Shown here piece by piece: positions 1-14,105 of a stretch of 64,000 bases of DNA (the first letter of the stretch is position 1; each line of letters starts with the position of its first letter). This stretch comes from Ovis canadensis (taxonomy: Eukaryota; Chordata; Mammalia; Artiodactyla; Bovidae). The notes beneath the pieces were generated by a model, which worked only from the letters and a program-made list of their open reading frames with translations, was not told the origin of the DNA and ran no database searches. The position numbers and the translations under genes are program-made. The stretch spans positions 73,520,501 to 73,584,500 of the forward strand of contig NC_091263.1 in NCBI RefSeq assembly GCF_042477335.2. Reading direction: 5' to 3'.

Positions 1-2240
1 CAGGAGCCCGGCAGAGCGCCTCGCGATCTCAGAAACAGTCGTCAGCGTCTTCATTAGAGAAGACCCACGAAACGGTAGGAGAACATCTTCATTTTCAGTA
101 GATGGAGCATTTGGAAAGGAAAAAAAACATCTTGAAAGTTAGAAACATAAATGGAAAATGTGACGTAAGGGCTGGAAGACAGACCTGAACAACTCCTTCC
201 AAGCAAAGGCAAAACAAAAAACGCAAAGAGACGGAAAGGAGAGAAAAGGAATCGTGGAAGCCGCCTAGATGGTCCACCATCAAGACAGTAAGAGGTTTGG
301 GGGGAAAAAAGAACAGTAAATTCAAAACAATGCTTCAAGAAAACTCCTCGGAACTGATTGAAAGGGCCACCGAGCAGGCACGACGGAGGAAGACGGATCC
401 ACAGACTCTTGGCTGCGGGAACTACTCCGTGACAAGAAGGCAAAGGAAAGGGCCTTCACACTTACAGGGAAGAAAAAGAAAGGAAAACGGGCCTCGCGGC
501 TTCGCACAAGTACCACATCCCATTAGATATCCAATCAAATGACGCCCAGAATTACGAAGGGAGATGACCACCAGCCCAGAATTCTCCCCTAATCCTTACG
601 AGTCAAGTGCGATGGTTTAACGAAGGCGTTTTCAGACACACAGGTATCAGAAAATGTACCTGCCACCCTTTCTCAGGAAGCTGCTGAAATCAACCAGAAT
701 GAAGAAAACGGGGACCCAGCAAACAGGACTGAACACAAAGGAAGAGAGGTGGCGGGCCCCCAGCGCGGGGGGAGCTCCCCAGAGCCTCCAGCGCGGGCAG
801 AGTCACTAGCAGCGGACACTCCCTGAACGCCCAGCGGACGGGAAAACGCAGAGGCGGCCGTGCTGGGACGCCAAAGGCAAGCAGCGCGAGACCACCCCCC
901 CCACCCCCGAAGGGAGCGACGCTCGCGGAGCCCACCCTGAGCACCAGGGAGCCTTCGCCGGGGCTCTCCTGCGACTGGACTGGCCGCAGGACAGGGGCGA
1001 GCGTCCGAGCAGGGCACGGCGGTCCCGCTGAGCCCAGGAGGCAGGGAGCAGAGCCCTGAGCAGCTGATATGACTGGGATGGAGAGCGAAGCAGGGGGTGG
1101 GAGAGCCCAGGAGCCGGTGTCAGGGCAGGGGCGTCCCTGGGGGTCCCAGCCCGCGGGCCCCGTGCATCGGCTGAGACTTGAACCAGACAGCAGCTCCTCC
1201 GGGGATGGGAACAGACTGGACGTGGAGGCTGAGCCCTGCTGGGAGGCCTTCCGGCACAGCCTTGGGGAGGAGGCGCCTGAGCCCCTTGGAGTGACCGAGG
1301 TATGAGGCCAAGACGTCAGGAGGCCTGCAGCTACATGGGGACCATGGTGAGAAGCTGGCTTCCTGACACCTGCCCAACAAAGCCCAAAGCTAAGCTCGCC
1401 GTTTGGAGGCCAAATTCCACCAAGGTAAGACGCTAGAGAAATACCATCGGGCTTGCACCTGTCTGCCCTAAGAAAAGACGAAGGCCAGACACACGTTCAA
1501 GGTGATCAGCCAGTTGCTGGGTTGACTACAAGGACCAGAATCCGTGCTCTTCAAAAGAAGATAACACAACCCAGAGTCAAACAAGGTATAAACCAGTATT
1601 TCTAATATACAGTAGGAAAAAATGACTAAACGTGAAAAAGTAAATAAATAATAGGGAAGATTGGACTCCCTAAAGAGAAGCGAGGTCAATGTAAAATGAG
1701 GCCAAAAGGGACCCAATATTGGACTCTGGGGACACAAAGAACTAAAGCTATTATTTTCAGTGTAATCTGAGAATTAAAGGAAAATATCACTCTTGAGTGG
1801 GCAAACAGGGAGTTTCAGGAAAGAAATGAAATATTTTACAAAACATTTGTAAAATCGTATTTTAATAGGGTCAAAATTCTAGAAGGTAAAATCACAGTAA
1901 GTGAAGTGGAAAATTCATGTGCTGAGCGTAACAGCAGGATGGAGAGGAAAGAGAACCAGTGGGCTTGAAGAAATTATCTAGAGACTATTTACTCTGACGA
2001 ACAAAGTGAAAAAAAATGAAGAAAAATGAACGGGACGTTGACCGAGATAAAGTGATGTGCTGGACCCTAAGATAGGCCCCAATAAACCTCCAAAGACAGC
2101 GTTCTCAAAGAATATTCCTCGAACCACAATCCAGAACGGAAATCAACAACGCGCTGGGACAGACTTCTTCCAGAAGATGGAGCTGAGAGGAAGCAAGACA
2201 GTGAGGAGAAAATTACACGGTATGTTGGACAGGTGAGGAG
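1..2240 (+). mobile_element. Decayed L1/HAL1-like LINE fragments
   Basis: The A-rich plus-strand sequence at about 1,850-2,040 resembles the ORF1 coiled-coil region of L1-type elements (a run coding for glutamate- and lysine-rich segments). About 540-720 resembles the ORF1 3' region of HAL1/L1 relics. The two pieces are in the reverse of the order expected within one element, so at least two insertions are likely. No intact ORF remains. The assignment is by eye and tentative. Confidence 0.4.
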
Positions 2241-2399
2241 AGGAGAGTCACGCCAACGAGGGCAGAGTCTGGAGCTGAAAGAAGACAATCGCGGCCGCCA
2301 GGGAGAGCTAGGGACCCCGGGAAACAGAAAATAACCGTGGCATAGTCCACACGCCACACGGCCTAGCCCTGAACAGCTCTGACTAATCACAGCGTGCGC

Positions 2400-3000
2400 A
2401 CTCAGCCGCTCCAGCAAGCACTCAGCGCACACCTGCTCTGAGTTCCAGGCACCACAGGAAACAGACGCAGATTCCTGTGGTCAAGCTTACCGTCTCGTGC
2501 AGGAGACAGATGCTAAGCAGTGAGTAATAAGGGTGTATAACATATTAGCTTACACGGAAATACAGAATGTAAACAGAAGAGTTACTATAAAATCAGTACT
2601 GAAATAATCAGTGTGCTAGACAGTGATGAGAGGGAAGGACGCAGGGGAAGCGGCCATGAAATACGGCGAGCAAAGGCATTTTAGGTAGGAAGCCCTCAGT
2701 GAGATAGCTGTCGAGGCAAGACCTGAAGAAAGTTACCTAGCTGGGCGGATGCCCGGGAGACGCGCATTTCAGGGCGAGAGTGCAAAGGCCCCGAGGCAGA
2801 GGCACAACCGGTGTGAGCAGCAAGAGCATCAGTGTGTCTGGAGCAGAGTGAAAAGGGAGGGAAAAACGGGGCTTGACCGAGAAGCGAGAAGGGGCTGGAG
2901 TGTGAGGAGCCCTGCCTTCCCTGGGAGTCGAGGGGTCACCAGGGCTTTGAAGGCAATCAGATTTGCTTTTTATCAAGATCACTCTGATTACTGCATGGAG
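2400..3000 (+). repeat. Old interspersed repeat, copy 1 (family not named)
   Basis: This resembles a common mammal-wide repeat with phrases such as 'gtgcaaaggccccgaggcag' and 'ctggagcagagtg'. A second copy in the same orientation lies at about 9,120-9,590, where 'gtgcaaagggcctgaggcag' recurs. I do not assign a family name. Confidence 0.45.
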
Positions 3001-3015
3001 AGGAGAGCACGCATA

Positions 3016-3136
3016 TGGGGCGTCCCCGGTGGTCCAGAGGTTAGGAATTCCGTGCTTTCACTGCCAACGGTCTGGGTTCGATCCCTGGTCGGGCAGCCAA
3101 GGTCCCACAAGCAGCTGTGCGGCTCACACACAAAAA
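3016..3136 (+). mobile_element. tRNA-Glu-derived SINE (CHR-type)
   Basis: The sequence has a tRNA-Glu-like head ('cggtggtccagaggttag'), a B-box-like 'gggttcgatccctggtcggg' and an A-rich end, as in cetartiodactyl CHR SINEs. It lies in the putative RAB43 intron 1. Confidence 0.7.
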
Positions 3137-6100
3137 GGGAGAGAGAGGACAGAAACGGGGGGCCAGCCGGGAGGTCATGGCCGTGATTCGGGCAGCGGTG
3201 GAGGTCGGGGGACGTGGGCAACTGGGGTTCACTGTGAGAAGACGACGGAAAGGAAGTTAGCGCTGATCTAATCAGCGCCGCCACACGCCTCTGCTGGGAG
3301 GACCAAAGTGTGTGCGAGAGAGACGGGGGCAAGGGCTGTGCTGAGAGCTAAAGCCTCGGGTCCCAAAGCAGGAAGTCGACGGAAGACGCCTGCGCGTCGG
3401 GGAGGAGGGGCAGCAACAGAAGCGAGAGGGAAGCGAGCCGGAAGTGCTCAGGAGGCCTCTGCGTGAGAGGCCTGTGGACGCATCACACACCCGTGTAGCT
3501 GACGACAATTACAAACCAGTGATCAACCGACCCAGCCGGCCACAGGTCACGGCATCTGGGGCAGCCCACTCGCGAAGTCTGGGCAGGGCTGGAGGAGGTA
3601 TTTTTGGAAAGTAGGTCCTTCCCGCGGTGGGAAGAGCCGGGGGAGGAGAGCCAGGTCAGGACGCAGCAGGGCCAGCCACGCCCTCTCCAGCCTGGACTCT
3701 CAGGCTTTGGCATCGGAAAAGGGACCATGAGGCTCTGCCGGGGGATGGCAGAGGCGGCCCGATCTGTCCCAGGCCCCAGCGCCCTTGGCACTCCGGGAGC
3801 CGGGAGCAGCCAGGCCTGGAGCGCCCCGCCCTCCAGACAGCCATGGACAGCTCCTCCAGCAGGCCGGGCCCCAGGGGGCTGTGAGAAGGGTCCCGAGTTG
3901 GAGCCACCTGAGCACCACGCGGCCTGAAACCCGACGAGAGGTGCCGCCTGGATGCGCGGCGGGGGGACTTGCGAGGGGCGTGCTGGGGGGCATCACACGG
4001 GGCCTCGGGGGCGTGGGCAGAGACCCCCAGCCCCACGGCTCAGAGGACAAGGGCGGCTCTGGGGGTGCGGCAGCCGGCCAGGGGAGGCATCTCAGCCTCA
4101 CGCTGAGTCCAGGCCCGGCCTCCTGTCTGCCTGCCTTCCCGCACAGCCCTCCGCAAGGCCCAGCACGAAGGCACTCCCGGGTGCGGGGTCCCCTCTGCCT
4201 TGGGAGCTCCTGTCCCTTCACGGGGCTCACCCGCCAGGCAGACACCAGGCTCCCTGCAGACGATGGCCTGACCTGCCTGGCACTGGGTCCGCTTCCCACG
4301 CGGCGCCACCGGGGAGCCAGCGGAACCCGGCCAAGGTTCTGCTGGCCATCCACCCCTAAGGGCACCCCTGGGCCTCCACATCGCCCGTGGGCCGTGCCCA
4401 CCTGGCCTGTCTGTCCCCCACTGGCCCTAAAGCTCCACAGCCTCCACCCGCGTCCAGATCCCCACCTGAATCGCTCCTGCCCAGACCATCGCCACCCACC
4501 CCAGAGTCCCCTCCTCAGCAACTCCACCGCCCGGCAGGCACGCAGCCCTCCTCCAAGCTCTATCCCTCCTGCACGTGGGTCTCCTGGGGGCAGGCGCCGT
4601 GTCTGCCTGGCTCTCTGTGTGTGCCCAGCACCGAGCTCAGCACCTGCACGCACAAGGTGCTGGATAAACACAGTGCGCTGGTTGGAGGGGCACCTGCCCA
4701 CCCGTTGAGCCTCGCCCCCCTCCAGCAGCCCGGTGCGGAGCTGCGGCCTGGACTCAGCAAAGCTCCCTGTCGGGCCACCTGCATCCTCACGGAGAGTTTC
4801 ACTACTCAGAGTGCGGAACCGGAGCTGGCGACCGAGAAACATCTGCTGAGTTGAAACCACCACTGGGCACCCCGTGCCCACCCGCTGGGCGTCCTCCACC
4901 TGCGCTCACTGGACGGATGGACCAGCACCTCGGGCTGCGAGCCACACCAAGCCCCACTCCCCATCTTCCCAGCCAGGCTCTGTCGTCTCCCAGCTGACTC
5001 TGGGGGCTTCTCTGGGTTGCGGATACCCAGCGTGAAGGCCAGAGGCGTCTCCGAGGCGCAGATAGTCAGAGTGAGTCCGGGTCAGGACAGAAGAGGGCCC
5101 CGGGCGGGGGAGCTGCCCACTCCAGGTCACCAGGGGCCAGCTGGGCGAGTCTCACACAGGCGGGTGGGGAATTCATGGGAAAGGACAGCCTCCAGGTGCG
5201 GGACCAGCCTATTTTCCCTTCGAAGGGCCACCTCTAAGAACTCCAGGCTCCCACTGTCCCTCTGGGTCCCCACACCCGTGATGAGAATTATCATTGTCAT
5301 AGCCCCTTCTCCAAGAGAGACTGCATTCACCTTGACCTTTGGTGAACCCCTACTGGACCTTCTGGGTCACCTGGTCAGCGGAGCTCCCCCGACACCTGGG
5401 CCTGGGCCCCACACCGAGTGGACCTGCCTTCCCCGCGGTCCTCAGCCCTCTGCTCTGGACTCTGTAACAGCACACAACACAGAGGATGCCGACTGCCCCA
5501 AACTTGGTGCCCTTGGGGGCCAGGCAGGGGCCGTGAGATGCAGTAAGATGACCGAAAAGGATACCCTGCCTAACGCACATTCAATTAAAACAAATCGCCA
5601 CTGTGCAGGCCAAACGAAATGGGCCTCACGGCGGGCAAACGGGCACAGAGCTGTGTGCACGGCTCCTGTTTGCCAGTCTGACCCTCGCTGTCGAGAACGG
5701 GCTCTGGAGAGGGCGGACTGTCTCATCCCTCTAACCCGGCACAGAACCAGTGCCCGGCTGGGAAGGAAGCCCTCTGCGGGCAGGTCCTGTGGTCAGGCGG
5801 GCAGGCCAGGCGCTGCCCTCCAGGGAGGCTTCCCACGAGCTGCAGCGGGAAGTCAGTTCCACTTATGAGGTCACAGAAACCTAAGAAGGAAAATCAGCTG
5901 CGCCGGAGCCCGTGCCCAGCACCGTCCCTCCCGGTGGGCACACAGAGGCCTCTATCCCAGCAGGCTTCCCCCGCGGGACAAGATGGGCAGGACGAGGCGG
6001 GCGGGACGAGGCAGTTCTTTGCTTCTTCATAGCAGAAGGGGACCTTGGAAAAATTAGTTCTTAAGCCAAAACTCTGAAAACTGGTCAGATGGACCCAAAC

Positions 6101-6299
6101 CCGAGTCCCCACGCTGCTGGCCGTGGTGTCTCGGGACGCGGGGGGCCTGAGCCGGGAGTGGTCTGCAGGCCCCTCCCAGCGGCCGCTGTCACTTCTACCT
6201 TGGTCCCTGAGGGAGAACTTGGCCCAGGCTCGAAAACAGGCCTCAGCCCAGAGGCAGGTGCACGGCCAGGAGCACGTGGCCTCGAGGAGGATGGGGGCC

Positions 6300-6436
6300 T
6301 TCCCATGGCCCAGTGGCTGGGACTGCACGACCTCACTGCAGGCGGCCCGGGTTCCATCCCTGGTCAGGGAACTAGGCCCACGGGCCACACTAAGAGTTCA
6401 CACGCCGCAACTAAGTCCTGGCATGGCCAGATAAAG
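6300..6436 (+). mobile_element. tRNA-Glu-derived SINE (CHR-type), degenerate
   Basis: 'ggttccatccctggtcaggg' followed by 'aactaggcccacgggccacac' and an A-rich tail marks a diverged CHR-type SINE. Confidence 0.6.
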
Positions 6437-8539
6437 AAAAAGGAACCCCTCAGTGATCGCGGTCCAGCCTCCTCACACAGGGGCCCAGGGAACTGACTTG
6501 GGGACCGAAAGTGACCTGCCCACCATCTGCCGGAGGCCGCCTCTGCAGGCCTCGGGGATGAACCTTGTCCCCCACACAAGGCGACTGCCTGCGCATCCTC
6601 GTGAAGGCCCAGTCTGCCGAGACCCAGGACTCTGCTTTCAGTCGGGCCTCTTCTGGGACCAAAGGCCTCCTGGCAGCACGGGAGGCTCCGCTACAGCGGC
6701 TCCTGACCCTCCAGGGTCATCAAACCCACCCCGTGGCCCAGCATCGGGAGACGCGGACACGGTTTCCCCGGGAGACCACTTTGAGAGGGACGGATCCTAG
6801 AGACACATCTAAGCTCCGGTTGCTGCCTTTTGCACAAGCTGTGTGCAGAGTCACACACCTGGCCCGCGGCTACTCAGGCCTCTGCCCAGGGCAGCAGAGG
6901 CCAGAGAGGCCAGGCAGGGAGGGGACAAGTCTGTGACGCAGAGACGGGCCTGGCTCACTGCCCCTGACTCCCAGTGCTGGCTCGGCTCTGCTGCTGTGCG
7001 CTCAACATGACAGCATCTTGCAGGCTGTTCTAGAAGGCAGGTACGTCCTTCTGTCCACACTAGCCACAGGCACCCCTTCTCCCAACTCATCTGAATTCAT
7101 CAGGATTGGTTTAACGAGCGGAAGGCATCAGGAGGTCGACGTGGCACCGCCGATCAAAATCTAAGAAACCGTGAAACACGAGTGACGCGCGTCGACCTGG
7201 AGGTTACGTTGCTCCCAAACCTTTCCGTGCGCGACTGTGCGCGAGCGTCTCTGGCAGCGGCACAGGGCGTGCACGCAGCAATGAGGAACAGGCGTCAGAT
7301 GAGGTTCTGGTTCAGGCCTGCCCACAAGGCCTTCGCCTCCCCGTCTGGGAAATGGGGTCTCACAGGGCAGCAAGGACCACGTGGAGCAGAGCACGTGAAC
7401 AGAGGTGGAAACAGGGAAGACGGGGGACGGAGGGAGGGCTGCCGGGCACCCCACAGCCCCTCCCGCCCAGAGCCTCCGGAGATAGCCCTGCGACACCAGC
7501 TCTGCAAGGGTCGCGTGGGCCGAGGGGAGGAGAGAAGACCCGGACGGGCTGAAACCACGCCGACCTCAGCTCCCACTGCTGATGCTCTGCTGTGCGCCTG
7601 GCCCCTCAGCTCTGGGGTGACCGGGGAGCAGGCCAGGCAGCAAAGCCCCCCTTCCTGCGCCTGCCCACCACGCCTGCTGCCTCGGGACTGGCAGACTCCT
7701 GGGAGGCAAGGCCCTCACAGCGCCCGGAACACACTTCCTCCAACCACCAGCAGGGCCCAGAACTCTTCTCTTACCCAGTGGTCCTTTTGCTATTGCTGAT
7801 CAAAATTAGCAAAGTCAGACTAATTTTATCCAAATAGGAAAAAGCATGTGAGCAAGGCCAGACCACCGGCGGGAAGGGCTGAGGACGCAAACGTCAGACA
7901 GAAGCCTGTGCCTTGCACTCCGGCCCCGCCCCTTGCAGAGCTGGACCGCGGCCGGGTTCAAGGTCCTGCGGCCCGGGCCCCGGGGCCGAGACTGAGCTGC
8001 ATGCCAGACAGCCCTGGCCACCTTGCCTGCACAGGGACAGCGACCCCGACGGAGAGCCCGACACAGGGGTGCACCCCTCTGGGGTCAACCCACCTGCGCA
8101 TCCCCTGTGAGGTGCAGACCATTTTACGTAACAGGCCTCTGTGTTGTCCCAGATAAGGTGGGAGAGCGGCGCCCAGGCTGCATCCGGGATTTAGAACTGG
8201 CTGAGATCTCCTGGGGGACGTGAGGTGGGGGGGCCGGGCCGGTTAAGAAATAGTCTTAATAATAATCCCTAGGGAGGAAAATGCTAACAGCAGCAACAAT
8301 AAAATAATCCCTTATGTTTGGAGTTCCTTGGTTTATCCACAACAGCACCTTCAGGATAGACAAAGAGACAGGGTAACACTGACTGCCTTCTTAAAGGGGG
8401 ACAGAAATGGAAAAGAGTTTTTAACAGCATGGCCTTTTGTCTATGAACCTCTGATCCATGGGGATGGATTATCCAAAGACATACAAGGGGAATTTGTAAC
8501 TGTTTTGAGCAGGTCCGTAGTTGTCCAGCAACCCCGAGA

Positions 8540-8620
8540 GGTAGAGTGAACCGTCCCGTTTCATGAAGGAGGAAGCCCAGGGCTCCAAGCAGGGAAAGCA
8601 ACTGGCCAGGGTTGAGAAGA
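8540..8620 (-). mobile_element. MIR relic
   Basis: The sequence resembles the antisense MIR core ('gtttcatgaaggaggaagcc' and 'aaagcaactggcc'). It is short and diverged. Confidence 0.4.
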
Positions 8621-8989
8621 GGCCGAACGGAGCCAGACGAGAGACTCAGACCTCCAGACCCCCAGTCCAGGGGTCTCCTCCAGAGATGCCACTGCTGAGA
8701 GGCCCGCGGCCCCCAGAACCCCCTCCAGGTTCAGCCTGCAGGCCAGAGCCTCCCCCCAGCAGAGTGCTCCAGGAGCCCCGGGCGCGGCCGTATGTTCTGT
8801 TAGCAGACAACACCCTGGAAAGTCCTTGGGGTTTCAACTCCAACCCTCATTCCTGAAAATCTCAGAAATGCCCAAGTCCACGCACTGTTCCCCAAGTGTG
8901 GTGGCCACAGCTGCCTTTTCACGAGTCATTAACACACAGAATCTCAGGGTCACCATTCTGGGCTGAGGACTGACGGGCAGTCAAGTGTA

Positions 8990-9145
8990 AAAGTGGATGC
9001 TGGACTTAGAGCCGGTGAGATCCTGGGTCCAAAGCCTGGTTCTGCCACGGACGTGTGTGTGTCCTGGTCACTTCCTTATCATCCTGGCTTCAGCTTCCTC
9101 CCGTTAAATAAAAATTAAGGAGCAGGCATATAGTGAGCACCGTCC
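8990..9145 (+). mobile_element. MIR relic
   Basis: 'cttagagccggtgagatcct', then 'cctggttctgcca' and 'cttcagcttcctcccgttaa' follow the order of the MIR core in sense orientation. Confidence 0.5.
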
Positions 9146-9590
9146 ATCTGACACTGAGGCAGGTGTGGGGATTCACAGGGTGTGGGGTACGCAAGGCAGA
9201 CTGGATTCACAAACAAGGCAAGGTCAAGTCCTGGTAAAGGCTATGAACTCACCCTTAAACTTACCCCCCAAGGGTGGAGGGCCTCGGAGGTCAGGAAAGG
9301 CCTCTCTGAAGAGGCGCCTGGGGCAACAGCAACCGAATGATGAAGCAGCTGTGACACAGAGGCCTGCGGGCAGAATGTGGGCAGGCGGGGCCGCGGGTGC
9401 AAAGGGCCTGAGGCAGGCATGTTGGAAGGACCAAAAGGGCGAGAGAGGTTGGACAGTTCGCTTGAGGCAGGGAGATGACGTGGGCAAGGCAGACGGAGGC
9501 CCAGCCCTCTAGGACAGGAGTTGGGATGTCATGCTGGTTGCAAGAGGGAGTGACTATTGAAATAAAGGGGTTGAATTCCATCTGTGATGG
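9120..9590 (+). repeat. Old interspersed repeat, copy 2 (family not named)
   Basis: This is the second copy of the repeat at about 2,400-3,000. It shares the 'gtgcaaagggcctgaggcag' core and lies in the same orientation. The family is not assigned. Confidence 0.45.
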
Positions 9591-11849
9591 CCCTAACTTT
9601 CTATTTCTTGGAAAGCAGAACTCTTTATTCAAATAAGGACAAGCAGGACCTAAACGCCACACTAGACGCAAGTGCCAGCACGGCTCTACTGGGTGGGAAG
9701 CGCGTTAAGGCGCCCCGACCCCGCGGCCTCCCCCTTCAGCCCACCGCACCCCAGACACTGTGGCCAGACTGCCGAAGAGCGAGGGGTGAACCTCCCCCTG
9801 AGGTTCCTCGAGCACCAACGAGAGCCGCCAGCACAGGCGAGGCGGCCCAGATCACACTGGACACTTGCTGGAGCCCGGACAGGCCTGGGAGGGTTTTAAA
9901 GTAAATCTCTGATGCGGACGAGCCTTCTGCAGAAACAGCGATGAAATCTGGCTCGTCGAGGGCTCCAGTTAAAGTCACACTGCTGCAACCGGAGAGAAAA
10001 CAGATGGGCAGCTGCCAGGGCCCGGGGCGGGGGAGGACGCTGACAGAAAGGGACGCCCGGGAACGTTCCGGGTGGACGGGAGCAATCGGCCCCTGCACGT
10101 GCTGGTGCGGGCACAGGGCTGCCCGCATTTGTCTAGATCACAGACCTGGGCACCCGAAGTGAGAGAGACTTGCTGTGTGTTAAGTGGAACTTCGATAAAC
10201 TTTTTTGACTTTTTTTTTTTTTAAGTCACATGGCTGGAAGACACCCCAAAGATATCTTATGGGTGAGGAGAAAGGACCTGCTGAGTCCAAGAGCCCAGAA
10301 TCCAGGACTCAGAAGCCTGTCCCCGCTGCCAACCCCCACCTCCCGGGTTCAGGCCACGGTCTCTTCAGTGCTGACGTTCATCTTTCTCTGGCTGCAAAAT
10401 GTAAATAACTGCCTATTTTTACATTGCCTGTTTTTACAACAGGCTTTCCTACTCCACGCAAACGGAAGCAGCGGTCGGGTGCAGGGGAAAGTCCCCGATG
10501 CGGTGGAGTCAGAAACGCTCCAAGAAAACCTCCCTGTCTGTTGCCTCCCAGCTGTGCGCCCGGAGAGGCCCGGCCCGGGGGAGGTGGGGCTGGGCACCAG
10601 GGCACATCTGCGCAACCACCGGTACACTGCAGGCTCTAGAGAGGGTCGGCCGCCGTGACCCTAAGTGGGGCTGCCTTGTCCAAACCGCTTCCCCATCCCA
10701 GACCCAGACCTGCTTGCCCCCCGGGAAGAACGCCCTGGAGGTGACCGTCAGGAGAGGGAACCGCCGAGCTCCGCCCTGCATTACACAACCCGCTCAGGTA
10801 CACAGTGCAGCCCCGGCCCTGCCCTGCCTGTAACCTCGCCAGGTGAACAGGAACACCCTGCCCCCTCCCTGACCTCCGTCAGCACCGGGGGCGGTGGGGG
10901 GGCGGCGCACCCTGATCCCTCACGCCCGTCCCTCAGCTGGCCCCTTCCCCGGGCTGCTAGCGGCGCCTCAGGGCACAACCCATCCCGGATGCACTCCACC
11001 CAGCCCTCAGCTCTTCCCTCCACCTGCTCCATAGGGTGGTCCCGAATAGTGACTCAAAGCTGCCTGCCACACCTTGTCCTTTTTTCCTGTCCTAAGGAGA
11101 CCCAACATACACAAACTCCAAAGACTATTAAAAAAAAAAAAAAGGATCCCTGGGGGCATGGAGTTTCTGTTTTCCCTTTCATCTACTCCAAAGGCGCTGA
11201 GGGCTTGCTGAGGGCTTGTAACTGCTGTTGGCTGACTTCTCCATGGTGAGGCTGGCGGGAGGCGACACCCAGAAATTATCCCTATTTTGCAGAAACAAAG
11301 AGCTGAGCTTTCTGGCAAAAGGCAACCGGTAGCAGACCCAGGCAGCCCAGCGAAGCCGGGCACACGGTATGGGGGCTCAACCAGAAAACACGGAGGTAAG
11401 GGGGCCACCCCTGCCCAGGGCTCCTGGGAGCCAGGCCAGAGCCGGTGGGAACGCAAAACCACGAAAGAGAGAAAAGGATGTCAGTCCGGCGCCGTTCAGC
11501 GAAGCTACCAAGCAAGAACAATGGTCTCGCAATCCACCACGGAGGGCTGACACCCACGTTAAGAGACTGACGGGCGAATCACAAACGCTAGTTGTCAGAC
11601 CGTCTCCAGGACGCTTCGGCAGCTACATCCCGCGGTTCTGGAGAGCCACCGCCGGAGCCTGGGGCTCGCCCCCACCTTCCGGGGCCGTTTTCAGCTCCCG
11701 TCGGGCGGCAGCTGGGGGAGGGGACCCGGGCGGCCCGGCCGAGTCAACTTCCACCACCCGGTCCACAAAGACACTGCAGGGAGGCGTGGCCAGGCCGGAA
11801 ATTCTGACAAAAAAGTTTTGGCCCTCCGGTCCCAGAAGCAACTACTTCC

Positions 11850-12950
<1,101 letters not shown>

Positions 12951-13404
12951 TGTACCCGCCGCGCCCCCACCGCCTATTGACGCCCAGGGATCTCCCACCT
13001 GGGCCGTCCCAAACTCAGTCTGGAGCGGCTTCGAGAGCAGGGGAGGGTCTCTGGGACTTTTGATTCAGCCCTTGGGCCCAGAGTGGCCTCCTCTAGAACG
13101 GATCTAGCGTGGACAAGCATGGCAGTGTCCCTTCGGGGCTCACACGAGGGGGGCCGACAATGCGTTTCCCTGTACTGAAGAAGGGAGAGGCCTGGGACAC
13201 GCTGCAAGGAGGAAACGAGAAAAGAGGCCAAGAACTAAGCTGGCCACAGAACTGAGAGGAGAGCTTGTGGGACCGTGTGCTCAAGGTGACCCCCAGAAAG
13301 CTGGGACGTGGGGTTAGGGAGACCTGTTTGGTGGGGGCTAGTTTGGGGGGATCCAAAGGGCTGGGAGATCCCAGCCCAAAAGGCTGAACAGCAGTGGTGG
13401 AAGG

Positions 13405-13602
13405 TGGAAAGTGAAAGTGAAGTCGCTCAGTCATGTCCGAATCTTTGCTACCCCATGGACTGTAGCCCACCAGACTCCTCCGTCCATGGGATTTTCCAGG
13501 CAAGAATACTGGAGTGGGTTGCTGTTTCCTTCTCCAAGAGAGGTTCCCAACCCAGGGATTGAACCCGGGTCTCCCGCATTGTAGGCAGACGCTTTACAGT
13601 GG
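13405..13602 (-). mobile_element. Bov-tA SINE
   Basis: The minus strand reads as a tRNA-derived head (right end) joined to the BovA body. Marks are 'accccatggactgtagccca', 'caagaatactggagtgggtt' and 'gggattgaacccgggtctcc'. Full-length-like. Confidence 0.85.
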
Positions 13603-13801
13603 TGGAAGTAGCTGTCCTAACGGGCTGGCTCAGTTGGGAACTTGGGTCCAGTTGAGGGAACTGACCCACCTGGTGAGACCTTCCTGAGCTGAGGAGCGAG
13701 GGAGGGCTGTGGGGAGCTCTGTGGAAGGCGGCCGGCTCCCCAGGTGGGCTGGTCCACCAGGGCTCTTCAGAGAAACGAGACTCGATTGTCCATAAGGGGC
13801 T

Positions 13802-14105
13802 TCGTTGTTCAGTCGCCCAGTTGTTTCCGACTCTCTGCGACCCCATGGACTGCAACATGTCAGGCCTGTCTTCCACTGTCTCCTGGAGCTTGCTCAAACT
13901 CATGTCCATTGAGTCGGTGATGCCATCCACCCAGCTCATCCTCTGTCATCCCCTTCTCCTCCTGCCTTCAATCTTTCCCAGCATCAGGGTCTTTTCAAAT
14001 GAGTCAGTTCTTCACATCAGGTGGCCAAAGTATTGGAGCTTCAGCTTCAGCATCAGTGCTTCCAATGAACACCCAGGACTGATTTCCTTTAGGATGAACT
14101 AGTCG
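13802..14105 (-). mobile_element. BovB LINE 3' fragment
   Basis: The antisense of the BovB 3' end: it starts with the 'cagtcg..ttgtttccgactct' terminus, then 'ccattgagtcggtgatgcca', 'cagcatcagggtcttttcaa' and 'ggtggccaaagtattggagc'. It is 5'-truncated and non-coding. Confidence 0.8.

Noticed and set aside
3700-4899. 399-codon minus-strand frame overlapping a 307-codon plus-strand frame
   Set aside because: Both come from GC-rich sequence with few stop triplets. The predicted proteins are Arg/Gly/Pro-rich without domains, and the two strands are open simultaneously, as expected from composition.
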